A stretch of 64,000 nucleotides of DNA from Vanessa cardui (lineage: Eukaryota > Arthropoda > Insecta > Lepidoptera > Nymphalidae), in NCBI RefSeq assembly GCF_905220365.1, contig NC_061134.1:511001-575000 (forward strand), in the 5' to 3' direction. Below the pieces are notes generated by a model. That model did not search any database. It was not told the DNA's origin and saw only the letters and a list, made by a program, of their open reading frames with translations. A program made the translations under genes and the position numbers. Each line of letters starts with the position of its first letter. Position 1 is the stretch's first letter. Shown here piece by piece: positions 26,601-35,600 of this stretch.

Positions 26601-29600
26601 TTCAGCCGAATCAACAGGAGGTGGCTGACATGACGAACTTACAATTTTAAAAGGAATGTAGGATCTAAGATAGATCGCCACACCACCACCAGTCCTGTTG
26701 CTTCGATCATTACGAATGAGATGGAACCCTGGCAGAGAATACGAAGTAGACGGTAAACAGGGCTTAAGCCATGATTCCGATACTAAAATCGCATGAATAT
26801 CACGGGACTCAAAAGAGGCAAGCATGTCAGGATAATGGGCTGGAATACTTTGGGCATTTATGTGTACTACGTTAAGATTTTTCACACAATCAGAAAAGAG
26901 AGAATTAAGATTGGCGTTAAGTGGAAGGGAAGAAATAGCACTTTGAAGACTTAAGTCACTCAATGACTCATCACCCGAAGATACCGAAAAATAAATAATA
27001 GCTGTTAATAAAAAAATCAACTCATAATCATCTTAGTCTAACATAGACTGATTTTCCAAGGCAATGTCGACGAATATTGTTTATGGTAGAAATATAAAAT
27101 CAGGACATTGTTAGAGAGTTATATTTTCCTCGTGTATTGTAAAAGATTTGGATGTCATTTATTCAATATCATAATTGATGCAAACAGGAGAAGCTGACGG
27201 AGGAGCTGCGCGAGTCCATGAAGAAGTCCCGCAAGGAGTCCGAGCTGACGACGGTGGACTCGCAGATCCGCGGCCTGGAGTCCCGCCTCAAGTACGCGCT
27301 CACCGACAGGGACGCCACGGTACGCGCCGCTCACGCCCTAAGAGTTTTTGTTATCTTCTCTATACATTTTGATTCTTATGCTATACATTTTTTAAACTTA
27401 AAGAACTAAAGTAATTTAAAGTCCTGAATATTTGATTCATGTATAATAGTGACATATCCACATTACACAATAACCACCTTATGGGTAACAGATGCCTTTA
27501 GATTAATAAAATATTGTTACTGAAATCAACTGCAAAGCAATTTAGTAACAAGTTTGCAACAAATTAATTTTGTACTTTTAAAATTGCATTGTATTGTGAT
27601 GTCGACAGTCCGCTCGGGACTCTGATCGGTAGCGTTCGTAAAATATGTCGAACGTTCACGGTATTAGAGAAGCTGATTAATTTGTAAAAAAATGTTCTAG
27701 CTGAAACAAATAAGCACTCTCGACGCTGAGCTCGCGGAGCTGGAGCGCAAGATCGAGATGTTTGGGGTGAGTTGTATTTTACCTTAATATCAAATGAGTA
27801 CTAGTTAAGGTAAAGAACAGTGTGGCGCCAAAATATAATCCTAACGATAAAAGATTTAAGATAATGTAAGTTTGGCGTTTTAATATATACTAATTTTAAT
27901 ATTTCGGTACAGCCTCAAGTCGAGGAGATCGAGCGCACGATCTGCGCGCGCGACGCGAAGATACAGGAGATCAAGGAGAACATGAACAACGTCGAGGACG
28001 TCGTCTTCCGCGGGTTCTGCCGCGACATCGGCGTCGCCAACATACGGTAAGGACTGCCTTTTTGACGAGAACGTACACACTCGCCCGAAGCTGCCTGAAT
28101 GTTCACAATTATCGGTCGTCATTCGATCCATCAAGATCACAGTATACAAATGTATCGTTTACAGAGCGTTTTCCCTTCGTCCGCAGGCAGTACGAGGAGC
28201 GCGAGCTGCGCGCGCAGCAGGAGCGCGCCAAGCGCCGCATGGAGTTCGAGGCGCAGATAGACCGCATCGCCTCCAACCTGGAGTTCGAGCGCTCGCGCGA
28301 CACGCAGAGTGAGCCCCGCCCCGCCCCCCGCCCCCAACGACCGCCCCCCCCCCCCCCGGCCGGCACTACAGCGAGCCTTGCGTGCGCAGAGAACGTGACG
28401 CGCTGGGAGCGCACGGCGCAGGACGGCGAGGACGAGCTGGAGGCCAGCCGCCAGGCCGAGGCCAAGCAGCGCCAGGACATCGACCGCGAGCTGCGCCGCG
28501 CCGACGCGCTCAAGGCCGACCGCACGGCCGCGCGCGCGCAGCAGGAGCGCGCCGACGACGCCGTCAGCGCCGTGAGCATCCGCCCCCCGCCGCGCCCCGC
28601 GCCCCGCGCGCCGCCGCACCCGCACTGACCGCCCTCTGCCCGCAGGCGCGCAAGGAGGTGGCCAGCATCCAGAAGGACATCGCCAGCGTGCAGAAGCAGA
28701 TCGCCAGCATCGAGGCGCGCAACGAGAGCCGCCGCAGCGAGCGCCACAACATCCTGCGCCAGTGCAAGGTGAGCCCCCCCCTCATATCTGTTCGAGACGA
28801 GCAGTGAATCTTAAACACTACTCACAGACTCGCTTATTTCGGCCATTATACACTTTGTATTATTTGGAACTAAGTAATGTTTTATCATATGATATTCAGA
28901 TCGATGACATAATGATACCGCTCCTGGAGGGCAGCCTGGACGACACGGCGGAGGGCGAGTCGGAGCAGTCCAGCGCCTCGAGCGCACAGCTGCACCTCCG
29001 AGACTCCAGGTTACATTCGATCTGTCGACCTTGATCTTATGACTATTAACTCTATTTTAAACTTCTTCTTTACTCGGTAATATTTTTCTAATTTCGTTAA
29101 AATAATCATAGACCTAGTGCTAACTAATGTCTGGCAGACTATGTTAAAAAATATCTTACTCTGAGTATGACTCTCCCGTTTGCCTATACAATCGGTTTAG
29201 TATTTGTATTGAAGCAGCAGTAACCGTGTCTCGTGTCAGGCTGCGCGTGGACTACCGCTCGCTGAGCGAGGCGCTGCGGGAGCTGGAGGAGCCGGACGAG
29301 ATCAAGCGGAAGGCGGACAAGCTGCAGAAGAGCATCAACTCGCTGCAGAACACCGTCGACAAGATACAGGCGCCCAATATGCGGGTACGGTTAGCTTTAC
29401 ATATATATATATAACAGACTAGCCGCCCCCCTTGGTAGTGACCACCTCCCATAGACTATAAGGAATGTTAATCATTCGCTACATCGCCAATGCTCAACAG
29501 CCTCGGGAAATAAAATGTTATTTTTCCTTTTACCAATTTGAACTGAATTGAAAATAAGAATTTTATAAAAAATATATATGTATGTACATGAGATAAATAG

Positions 29601-31353
29601 AATGAACTATGTTTAGGTTCGTAATAACTCATATTGATATATACAATATTGTAACATATATTTTCATTAATTACTTTGTTTTATTTTTCCTTCAAATTGC
29701 CAATCTTACACTTATCGAATAATAATTCCAGGCCATGCAAAAGCTGAACGAAGTGCGGGAGAAGGTGAACGCGACCAACGAAGCCTTCGTCGCCGCCCGG
29801 AAGCGCGCGCACAAGGCCAAGCTCGCCTTTGAGAAGGTGCCGCCCACTCATTCATTATATTTAGTGTTCAGGAATTATATGTAAAGCAATAACGTTTCTA
29901 TAGCATTAATATTATTTTACATTACTTTTGAAATTTACTTTATTTATTGTATCATTTTTTTAAATTGGGTTATATATAAATGTTGAAATAACTGCTTTAA
30001 CAATGATCCCGCCTGTTTTATGTGACAATATTACATTTATGATTTTGGAGTGCACCGAAATATAAATAATATTAATGTGTATCATCTATATGTTTCAGGT
30101 GAAGAAAGAACGTCACGACAAGTTTATGATGTGCTTCGAGCACGTCGCCAATGAAATCGATGCCATATACAAGGTACGGAACATGAAATAAAAGACACTT
30201 GTTATGTCGTTATATTGTGTATTCTAATTGTGCAATCCGTCGGCAGGCGCTCGCAATGAACCAGTCGGCGCAGGCGTTCCTGGGGCCCGAAAACCCCGAG
30301 GAGCCGTACCTGGACGGCGTCAACTACAACTGCGTGGCGCCCGGCAAGCGCTTCCAGCCCATGTCCAACCTCTCCGGCGGGGAGAAGACCGTCGCCGCGC
30401 TGGCGCTGCTCTTCGCGATACACAGGTGGCCCCGCCGAACCGACCGACAGTCCTACGATGATCAAGTGTTACTCAAGACCTTGCCACCATCTTTGTGTTT
30501 TTATTTTATATAAACGATATTAATTTATTAATATATCGACGATGATTTTGTTTACTTTTATTGATTTGAAGCGTATCATTAAACAGTAAGACTGTATGAT
30601 TAAATTTTAATATTACGAAATATCGTTACCATTATGTACTAATAATGAATTGCTATACATTTACCATTACGTATATACGTGCTTTGTGTGTGAATTTACC
30701 CTAATGACCAAAGGCTTCATTATGATTATACACTTGTGATGCAGCTTCCAACCGGCGCCGTTCTTCCTATTGGACGAGATCGACGCGGCGCTGGACAACA
30801 CGAACATTGGCAAGGTCGCGTCGTTCATCCGCTCCAAGAAGGGCTCGCTGCAGACTATCGTCATCTCGCTTAAGGAGGAGTTCTACGGCTGCGCAGACGC
30901 ACTCGTGGGCATCTGCTCGGAGGTAAGTAACTCCAAAATCATACCCACAACAAAAGTAAATACAGTTACTGAGTTTCATTAAAATTCCAAAATCGATAAC
31001 AATATACTAAGTGTCGATGAAATGAAATTTATTTGCAAGAATATGGTTACATAAGATTTTACAGTAATAATGTCTTTATCATATTCAACCGATTTGGTAT
31101 GCAAATATTATACTATATTACACTGAATCATGCAATCAAACTACACAATTGGAATAATTAAGGCAACCATGATGTCTTGAATAAAATAATTATACAATAA
31201 AAAAAAATGTCAATATCTAATAAAGACTGAATAAACTGATGACAGTAAGTATCTGTGTACATACATGTAATGCACGTTTCTTTTTCCTTGCAGCCGGCCG
31301 ACTGCCTCGTCAGTGACGTCATCACGCTCAGTCTTGAGAGTTATAATGACTAG
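14672..31353 (+). CDS. SMC1: SMC1, cohesin ATPase subunit, 24 exons
   Basis: Exons: 14672-14783, 14863-14983, 15133-15232, 15579-15727, 16074-16242, 16606-16818, 16996-17135, 17289-17397, 17494-18134, 18220-18394, 18626-18748, 27188-27319, 27701-27766, 27913-28046, 28187-28308, 28390-28571, 28646-28768, 28900-29009, 29240-29384, 29732-29836, 30099-30173, 30247-30425, 30745-30922, 31294-31353. The sum is 3663 nt (1220 aa), close to animal SMC1 (about 1230). Domain order is the SMC plan: an N-terminal ABC half-head with Walker A GPNGSGKS (residues 33-40), a coiled coil, the hinge (about 511-660, with the SGGS block), a second coiled coil, the ABC signature LSGGEKT (from 1124), and Walker B FFLLDEID (from 1148). 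NFLVFQGAVESIAMKNPKE and related blocks identify SMC1 rather than SMC2-6. With SMC3 it forms the cohesin ring holding sister chromatids and loops in the nucleus. All joins keep frame with GT-AG sites. Intron 11 holds nested transposons. Exons from 16996 on are much more GC-rich than exons 1-6. Confidence 0.97.
19252..19409 (+). repeat. DIRS inverted terminal repeat, left
   Basis: This 158-bp segment is the exact reverse complement of 23854-24011. It starts GACGTCCGAAGTCC and ends TTTGTCATTGTT. The outer sequence from 19206 to 19251 is not repeated at the other terminus but is repeated in the internal complementary region. Confidence 0.9.
19448..19550 (+). repeat. DIRS internal complementary region
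   Basis: Its left half is the reverse complement of the element's left edge (19206-19268). Its right half, starting at about 19511, is the reverse complement of the right edge (23987-24028). It therefore reads like the junction of a closed circle, which in DIRS1 models templates completion of the termini. Confidence 0.85.
19750..20290 (-). pseudogene. DIRS tyrosine recombinase, degraded
   Basis: Minus-strand frames contain LLLASGRRVHDLTLL, matching the first catalytic-arginine block of DIRS recombinases. A later stretch contains VGWIKGLLADSGIQTSAGSF and, further on, GNWQHELSFKKFY, matching the C-terminal block ending in a tyrosine. Stops and frame changes separate the blocks, so the copy is not functional as read. 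Confidence 0.7.
20625..20830 (-). repeat. tRNA-derived SINE, family A (copy 2), inside the DIRS element
   Basis: It is the same family as 1187-1413 and 34102-34330: minus-strand head GACGACCTCAGTGGTCGAG, B-box-like GGTTCGATTCC, and the body ending in AT-rich DNA. It interrupts the spacer between the RNase H and recombinase regions of the DIRS element. No clear target-site duplication was seen. Confidence 0.8.
21250..22610 (-). pseudogene. DIRS reverse transcriptase / RNase H, degraded
   Basis: Minus-strand fragments in order: an RT stretch with HYMKPRHFHLF and GDWMVKLDLSQAY (about 22450-22350), MVYSDDYVLVHQD matching the catalytic xDD box (about 22190-22150), a connection region with RLVGYLNFATFI (about 21870), and RNase H blocks DNRTVVFYKKNEGG (about 21500) and HLPGLYNTEADHLS (about 21290). 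These are characteristic of DIRS/Ngaro elements. The blocks lie in several frames with intervening stops. Confidence 0.78.
23050..23750 (-). pseudogene. DIRS gag-like region, degraded
   Basis: Minus-strand translation gives a serine/acid-rich stretch (SSDISSDSSENEYGG) followed by a stop, then a 68-residue frame at 23302-23096. The position 5' of RT fits gag. There is little conserved sequence to test, so this rests mainly on location. Confidence 0.5.
23854..24011 (-). repeat. DIRS inverted terminal repeat, right
   Basis: Exact reverse complement of 19252-19409. The outer edge (to about 24028) differs from the other terminus and is represented in the internal complementary region. Confidence 0.9.
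24063..27020 (-). CDS. CR1/Jockey-like LINE ORF2: AP-endonuclease plus reverse transcriptase
   Basis: The uninterrupted frame encodes 985 residues. An apurinic endonuclease domain comes first (N-terminal HINAQS, catalytic SESW, GDFN, SYHD), followed by reverse transcriptase blocks RPISILPFLSKVLEKL, GFRPGHSTVTAL, LLDFSNAFNSVD, GVPQGGVLSPLL and the catalytic YADD at residues 700-703. The frame is open upstream to a TAA without an ATG (the listed start is a TTG codon), which fits a 5'-truncated copy or a start lost with ORF1. The role in the family is target-primed reverse transcription of the element's own RNA. The clade name is approximate; APE-type LINE is certain. Confidence 0.88.
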   Translation of the reverse strand: MIFLLTAIIYFSVSSGDESLSDLSLQSAISSLPLNANLNSLFSDCVKNLNVVHINAQSIPAHYPDMLASFESRDIHAILVSESWLKPCLPSTSYSLPGFHLIRNDRSNRTGGGVAIYLRSYIPFKIVSSSCQPPPVDSAEHLLVEVSLSQTKILLGVFYSPSLLTNFFSSFEALVETFVPNYGHTILMGDFNTCLLKDDSRAHKLVSVCEACNMHILPLSATHRYPNSTPSLLDLIIVSSPDFVSKHGQCSADAFSYHDLIFLSYKLRPPKVKPKILLRRNFAGMDVEQLRADARNIDWSAVESASCIEQGVDVFSSLLNQLYDIHAPIHQVKLKHLPAPWLTEDIKTSIHRKNVAKSKFKLNNSDENRSKYIKARNRCNTLCRDAQRRHIHASVENSDSHRVWKFLETVGVGKSSHNPSVLNIDTELLNQYFSNPSNSFDSSAKSRTLNSLSMTSTPSHPPFVLSQFTVCDVKKSVLSVSSNAIGTDNISRTMIIPLLDIIAPVITYILNECVSCCVFPEAWKSANILPLPKKANPVTFSDFRPISILPFLSKVLEKLIHFQLNLFLNKNNLLNPFQSGFRPGHSTVTALIKVTDDIRLGMDSKQLTVMTLLDFSNAFNSVDFDVLLSQLRSLNVSPAVIDLFHSYLRGRRQRIRTDDTYTSWCDIYAGVPQGGVLSPLLFSIFINSITHNLSSLYHMYADDVQIYTQSTVENLPLAITRMNNDLNIILEWSKTFGLNVNPSKSQAIIIGSRKQLSKVDWSSLPLIMFDNTVIPYCDSVKNLGVFVDNSLSWTRHVNEISRKVFVALSSLRRLRNFLPIPTKIMLAQTLLFPILDYADTSFVDLTEDQLNKLERLQNTFIRFIFGLRKFDHVSQFRSRLNWLPIRLRRNMHVLSILYCVLFHPVTPPYLKEKFIFLGKPGEHPRSTKRLILRVPEHKSIFYKKSFTIQAITLWNNLPLNIREAKTLFIFKKLLKNHFLTQVPLR

Positions 31354-31444
31354 ATTTAATTTTCTGTTATTCCATAGTTTTAAGTTATTGTATTATGACA
31401 TTACTCGGCCAATATCTCTATGTGTATAATGTTTAATTAAAAAT

Positions 31445-31450
31445 AATAAA
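31445..31450 (+). terminator. Polyadenylation signal of SMC1
   Basis: AATAAA lies 92 nt after the SMC1 stop codon and is the first such hexamer downstream. Confidence 0.6.
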
Positions 31451-32472
31451 ATTCAACTTGAAACAAACTTGTTTAATTTTTCCACGACAAATAAAAATAC
31501 AATTTTCAATATCGAGCTCTTTATTTACAATAAAATATCTATCTTACAATATTAACTACATTTATTTAACGTAACACACAAGTAATAGCACATTATGCGG
31601 ATTATCGTGACAGTTAGTAAATAAAGTACCTATCTTTACCTCGAGCTTCTGAAACGGTAATTAAGGTCAGATTAATGAGACAATACTGCAAGCTTATTGG
31701 TCGCCTTATTGGCATTGGCTGTCACGACCAACCAAAATTCAGATTAAAGAAGAATATGTGACTTGGACACCGTTTCTGAACTTAGGGTGTGTGTGTTCAC
31801 AATGAGTGTAATTACCTACAAGAATTATTACACGTCCGACGATAGAAGTAATTACATCACTTGTATATGCGTTCAGTTATTCATATAACTGCTACATGTA
31901 AATAATGTTTTATGTTATTATTATTTTCAAATGTATACTCAATAAATTTCCGCATAATATGGAACCGTTGAGTACTCCCCATAACGTATTGTATATGTTC
32001 ATTAGCACTTTTTATTTATCACTTGACCCCAGGGTCTATTGCGCCAATTCCTTAAAAATATAAAACGTAACAACGAAAGACGTTTGAAATGCAACAGCGT
32101 CGAACTGCAGCGCAGTACCGAAGTTAAACCTTTCATAATTCACACTATCTACACTAAAGGATTCTATCTGATAAGTTATTTACAATAATTCAATGAGATT
32201 AATGTAATATAGAAAATAGCCACCAATACAAAAACCAAAGTTACTTACACAAAGACGAGCAGTCAGTTTTGAAATAAGCCAAGCGGAAGGGAATCGATGC
32301 GAGCCTTGTATTGATGGCTACTCATTACACTAAACTAGATACAAATTAAACAATCTTTCTAACATTAAGCTAATCGTATGTGTACTGTTAACGAAATCAA
32401 TGTTACATTACTTATTCGCGATTACATCTTGTATCCCATTAACAATCGTAATTACAAAAGTATCTGTAAAAC

Positions 32473-32478
32473 TTTATT
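32473..32478 (-). terminator. Candidate polyadenylation signal of rabaptin
   Basis: Minus-strand AATAAA 128 nt past the stop codon, in AT-rich DNA. Confidence 0.5.
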
Positions 32479-32605
32479 CCAATTGGATTCGGAAATCAAT
32501 TCAGTTCAAACTTCAAGTTACTAAATATTTTTGTTTGAGCCGCAGTATGCGGGCGTGAGATTGATAAAGTAAAAGTGTGTATTCTCTGGATCGATGGTGT
32601 GAGCG

Positions 32606-35600
32606 CTAGTCGGGCGAGTGTGGGGGGCGCGTGCTGAAGTAGGGCGCGGCGTGCGGCTGCAGCAGCGTGAGGCACACGGAGCACACGCGCGCCGGCAGCC
32701 CGCGCGGCCCGCTCGCCACGCTGTGCGACACGCACGCGCCGCAGTAGATGCGCCCGCAGTGCCGGCAGTGCACCTGCACACACGTACACGGGTATGACAG
32801 GTCGATTCGACATCCAGCTCAGTGGCCGGTGGGTCTTCAGCATTTTAGAAATACGGACTGATATGGATGATTTATAAGTATATGACTAGACTAGAGAATC
32901 TCTTTGGAATGTTTTTAAAAAAGTAGGAATACTCACAGTAGCATTGATCACTTTGATAAAATCTGTGATAATCATTGTACATGCACTAGGAGTAAGGATA
33001 ACCTTATAACGCTAAGTTTCCGACTCCGCAAAGTCAATAAATGCTTCTTGAGGCAAGATATCCGTTTCTATAATAAAATTCCGCAGACATTTTTAAGTTT
33101 GCCGTTTCGAATCGTTTATAAAAAATTCGTTAATACAAAAAGGGATATTATTCGATACAAGATTTTATAAATGATAAAAAAGCGTGGAGTTAATACCTGT
33201 TAACTTCCCAGCAGGATATTTTAATTTAAATAATTTTATTTAACTAATTTGACTTTGTATTTTTAAATGTTGGAAACGAGTAACTACTGAGTTTCTTGCC
33301 GGTTCTCCTCGGTAGAATCTACTTTCCGAACCGGTGATAGCTTCACTTAATTGTAAAATGACGTTTCAAAAGTGCTTGTAAAAGCCCACTTAAATAAAAT
33401 TGATTTTGATTATATGGCGATCCTTCTTTCGACTAATAATGTTGGGCGACATAAATTGATCTCCGGCGCGCGGTACCTTCTTCTTGACGGTGGGCAGTGC
33501 GGTGTGGCAGGCGGGGCACTCGTTCACGTCCTCGTCGTGCTGCCACCGCACCTCCGTGTCCTCCTCGCGGATGCGCTGCAGCTGCACCTGCGATACGAAC
33601 GAGCATAGAATTAAAGAAATCTTGATGAATATTTCGCGTATTTTAATAATGGCATATCAACATGAAAAACTAAATATCGTTTGCCTCTTCGTTACACAAT
33701 AATACTAAGTATTACTGATTGGCGTTAGAATTACTGATGATTGGGTACCCACAAAGCCCTATCGACCAAAATTCACAAGAAATTACAGTTTATCAAATAT
33801 TCTTTTATGTCTCTTTGGTATTATTCAACGTATAGATACGAAAAAAAAAATACTTTAAATAAAATTACATGCTTCAATATCAATTTTTTATAGTTTTTGT
33901 TTAAATAAAAAAAAAATCAAAAGCACACAAAAATTTTGGGTAAACTTTATAGTATAAAAAAGAAATCCCCCCCTCGCCCATTTAAATTCATTCACTGTAA
34001 CAGAAGTCTGAGGTTAAAACCCCCAGACACTCCACTATTATACTTTATTTTAATTTGTAATAGATATTTTGGTCTTATTTTGTTCTCTATACCTTGGATT
34101 GGACGACCTCCATGGTCGAGTGGTGTGTACACCGGTTTTCATGGGTACGCCACTTTGAGGTCCTGGGTTCGATTCCCGGCCGAGTCGATTTAGATTACCA
34201 TTAGTTTTCTATGTTGTCTTGGGTCTGGGTGTTTGTGGTACCGTCGTTACTTCTGATTGTCCATAACACAAGTGCTTCAGCTACTTACATTGGGATCAGA
34301 GTAATGTATGTGATGTCTCATATTATTTATTTATTACTATACTATGACTATTTGTAAGAAATGTTTGCGGTTCACTTTGGATACAGTCACGAGGGTGGAG
34401 GGTGTGTGCGTCAGGTGTACCTGTAACGACTGCGAGAGCCGCACGAAGTCCTGCTGCACCTTCTCGCTGTTGTCGAGCTCCTGCTGCAGCACGCCCACCC
34501 GCTGCCGCACCTCGCTCACTTCCGTCTGCAGTCGTTTCTGTCAAACAGATCGAATAATGTCTTCTGTTTACTTACGAGGACACGGCAATTGGTAGACAGC
34601 AATAATTATTTTTATCAGAAATCAGGCTTAGAGTATGCCAGATTTCTTATTCTATTATTTTATGTTTAATTAATGTATTTACATTTTTCATGCCTTTGCT
34701 AAGAAGATGGATTTAATATATGTATAGTACGACACAACTTAGATGTCGCATCGGCAATATTCGTAAAACCGATCACATCCGAATTGAGTACGCTATACCA
34801 AATTATCAATATTTATTTATCATGCGAATATGATCTTTGCATAAACGTAATAAATTGTAATATCATATGACCTAATATATTCGTCAATTTGACGCGTCGA
34901 TTTACGCGCACTCTCTGTCTCGGGTTGAACTGACGCGGGAATCTATAGCGACGAATAGCGTCGAATGGCGCGATACGAAGCTGTTTCTATTGGTTGTGTA
35001 AATCGGTAGTAATCGGTTTTAATTTAATTCCATTGCATTTTCCGATGCTACATCTAATTTGTGTCTTACTATACTATTTATAATATATAAGATGGATTTA
35101 ATTTATATGCTGCACACACGCGCACCTTGTCGTCAAGCAGCTGCTCGATCATGTCGTTGGAGTGGCGCAGCTTGTCCGCCAGCTCCTTCATCTGCTCGCG
35201 CTCAGTCTGCAGGCGGTCCAGCTCCTCCCTGCGGGCACGGCAGCGTGTGAGTGCTGGGGACTAGCTTTGGATGTTGGTGTTACCATTGACTTTTTAATTG
35301 ATAATTTTATTTCATCATTATTTTAGTCCCTAACTTATAAGACCGTAGTGTCTGAGGACCTGGGTTTTTGCCCTGGGTTGTACTACTAAAGATTTACTGG
35401 GTTTTTCTATGGAGAAATTTCGTAGTTTGAAAATTGGCAATGTTTACATTCCCAATTTATTTTGCCTCCAGAAAGCACTTATAGCTAGGCCTTTCTCCAT
35501 TCGGGTCGGACAGCTAGGGCATCAGATTGAAAAAATTGAAAGTATAGAGGATGGCTCAGGGCTGGCGGCCGGGCGGCACGTACTGCGCCTGCCGCAGCTG

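Larger units (their letters stand above)
18832..27020 (-). mobile_element. CR1/Jockey-like non-LTR retrotransposon, split in its 3' UTR by a DIRS element
   Basis: The minus-strand ORF at 27020-24063 is followed by a short AT-rich stretch to 24029. The element then resumes, after the DIRS insertion, at about 19205 and runs to about 18832. The left part reads (minus strand) CACCTGTTGGTTGCCTGG, then a hairpin around ATCGCTATGTAGCGAT, GTGTGGTGTACAATAAAG and an (AATAAA)-rich end. This is the conserved 3' UTR type of a widespread lepidopteran LINE, recognised from memory. The 5' side lacks ORF1, so the copy is 5'-truncated. It lies in SMC1 intron 11, antisense to SMC1. No target duplication was identified. 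Confidence 0.8.
31354..32605. other. Intergenic region between converging SMC1 and rabaptin genes
   Basis: It holds the 3' UTRs of both genes. AATAAA at 31445-31450 serves SMC1, and a minus-strand AATAAA at 32478-32473 lies 128 nt past the rabaptin stop. No other gene is visible. Confidence 0.6.

Noticed and set aside
28062..28747. Long frames on both strands over SMC1 exons 15-17
   Set aside because: They run through two short GC-rich introns with clear GT-AG sites; only the spliced + frame matches SMC1.
34113..34185. Possible tRNA gene (A and B boxes present)
   Set aside because: The head is part of a dispersed SINE with a long non-tRNA body and does not fold into an obvious complete cloverleaf.
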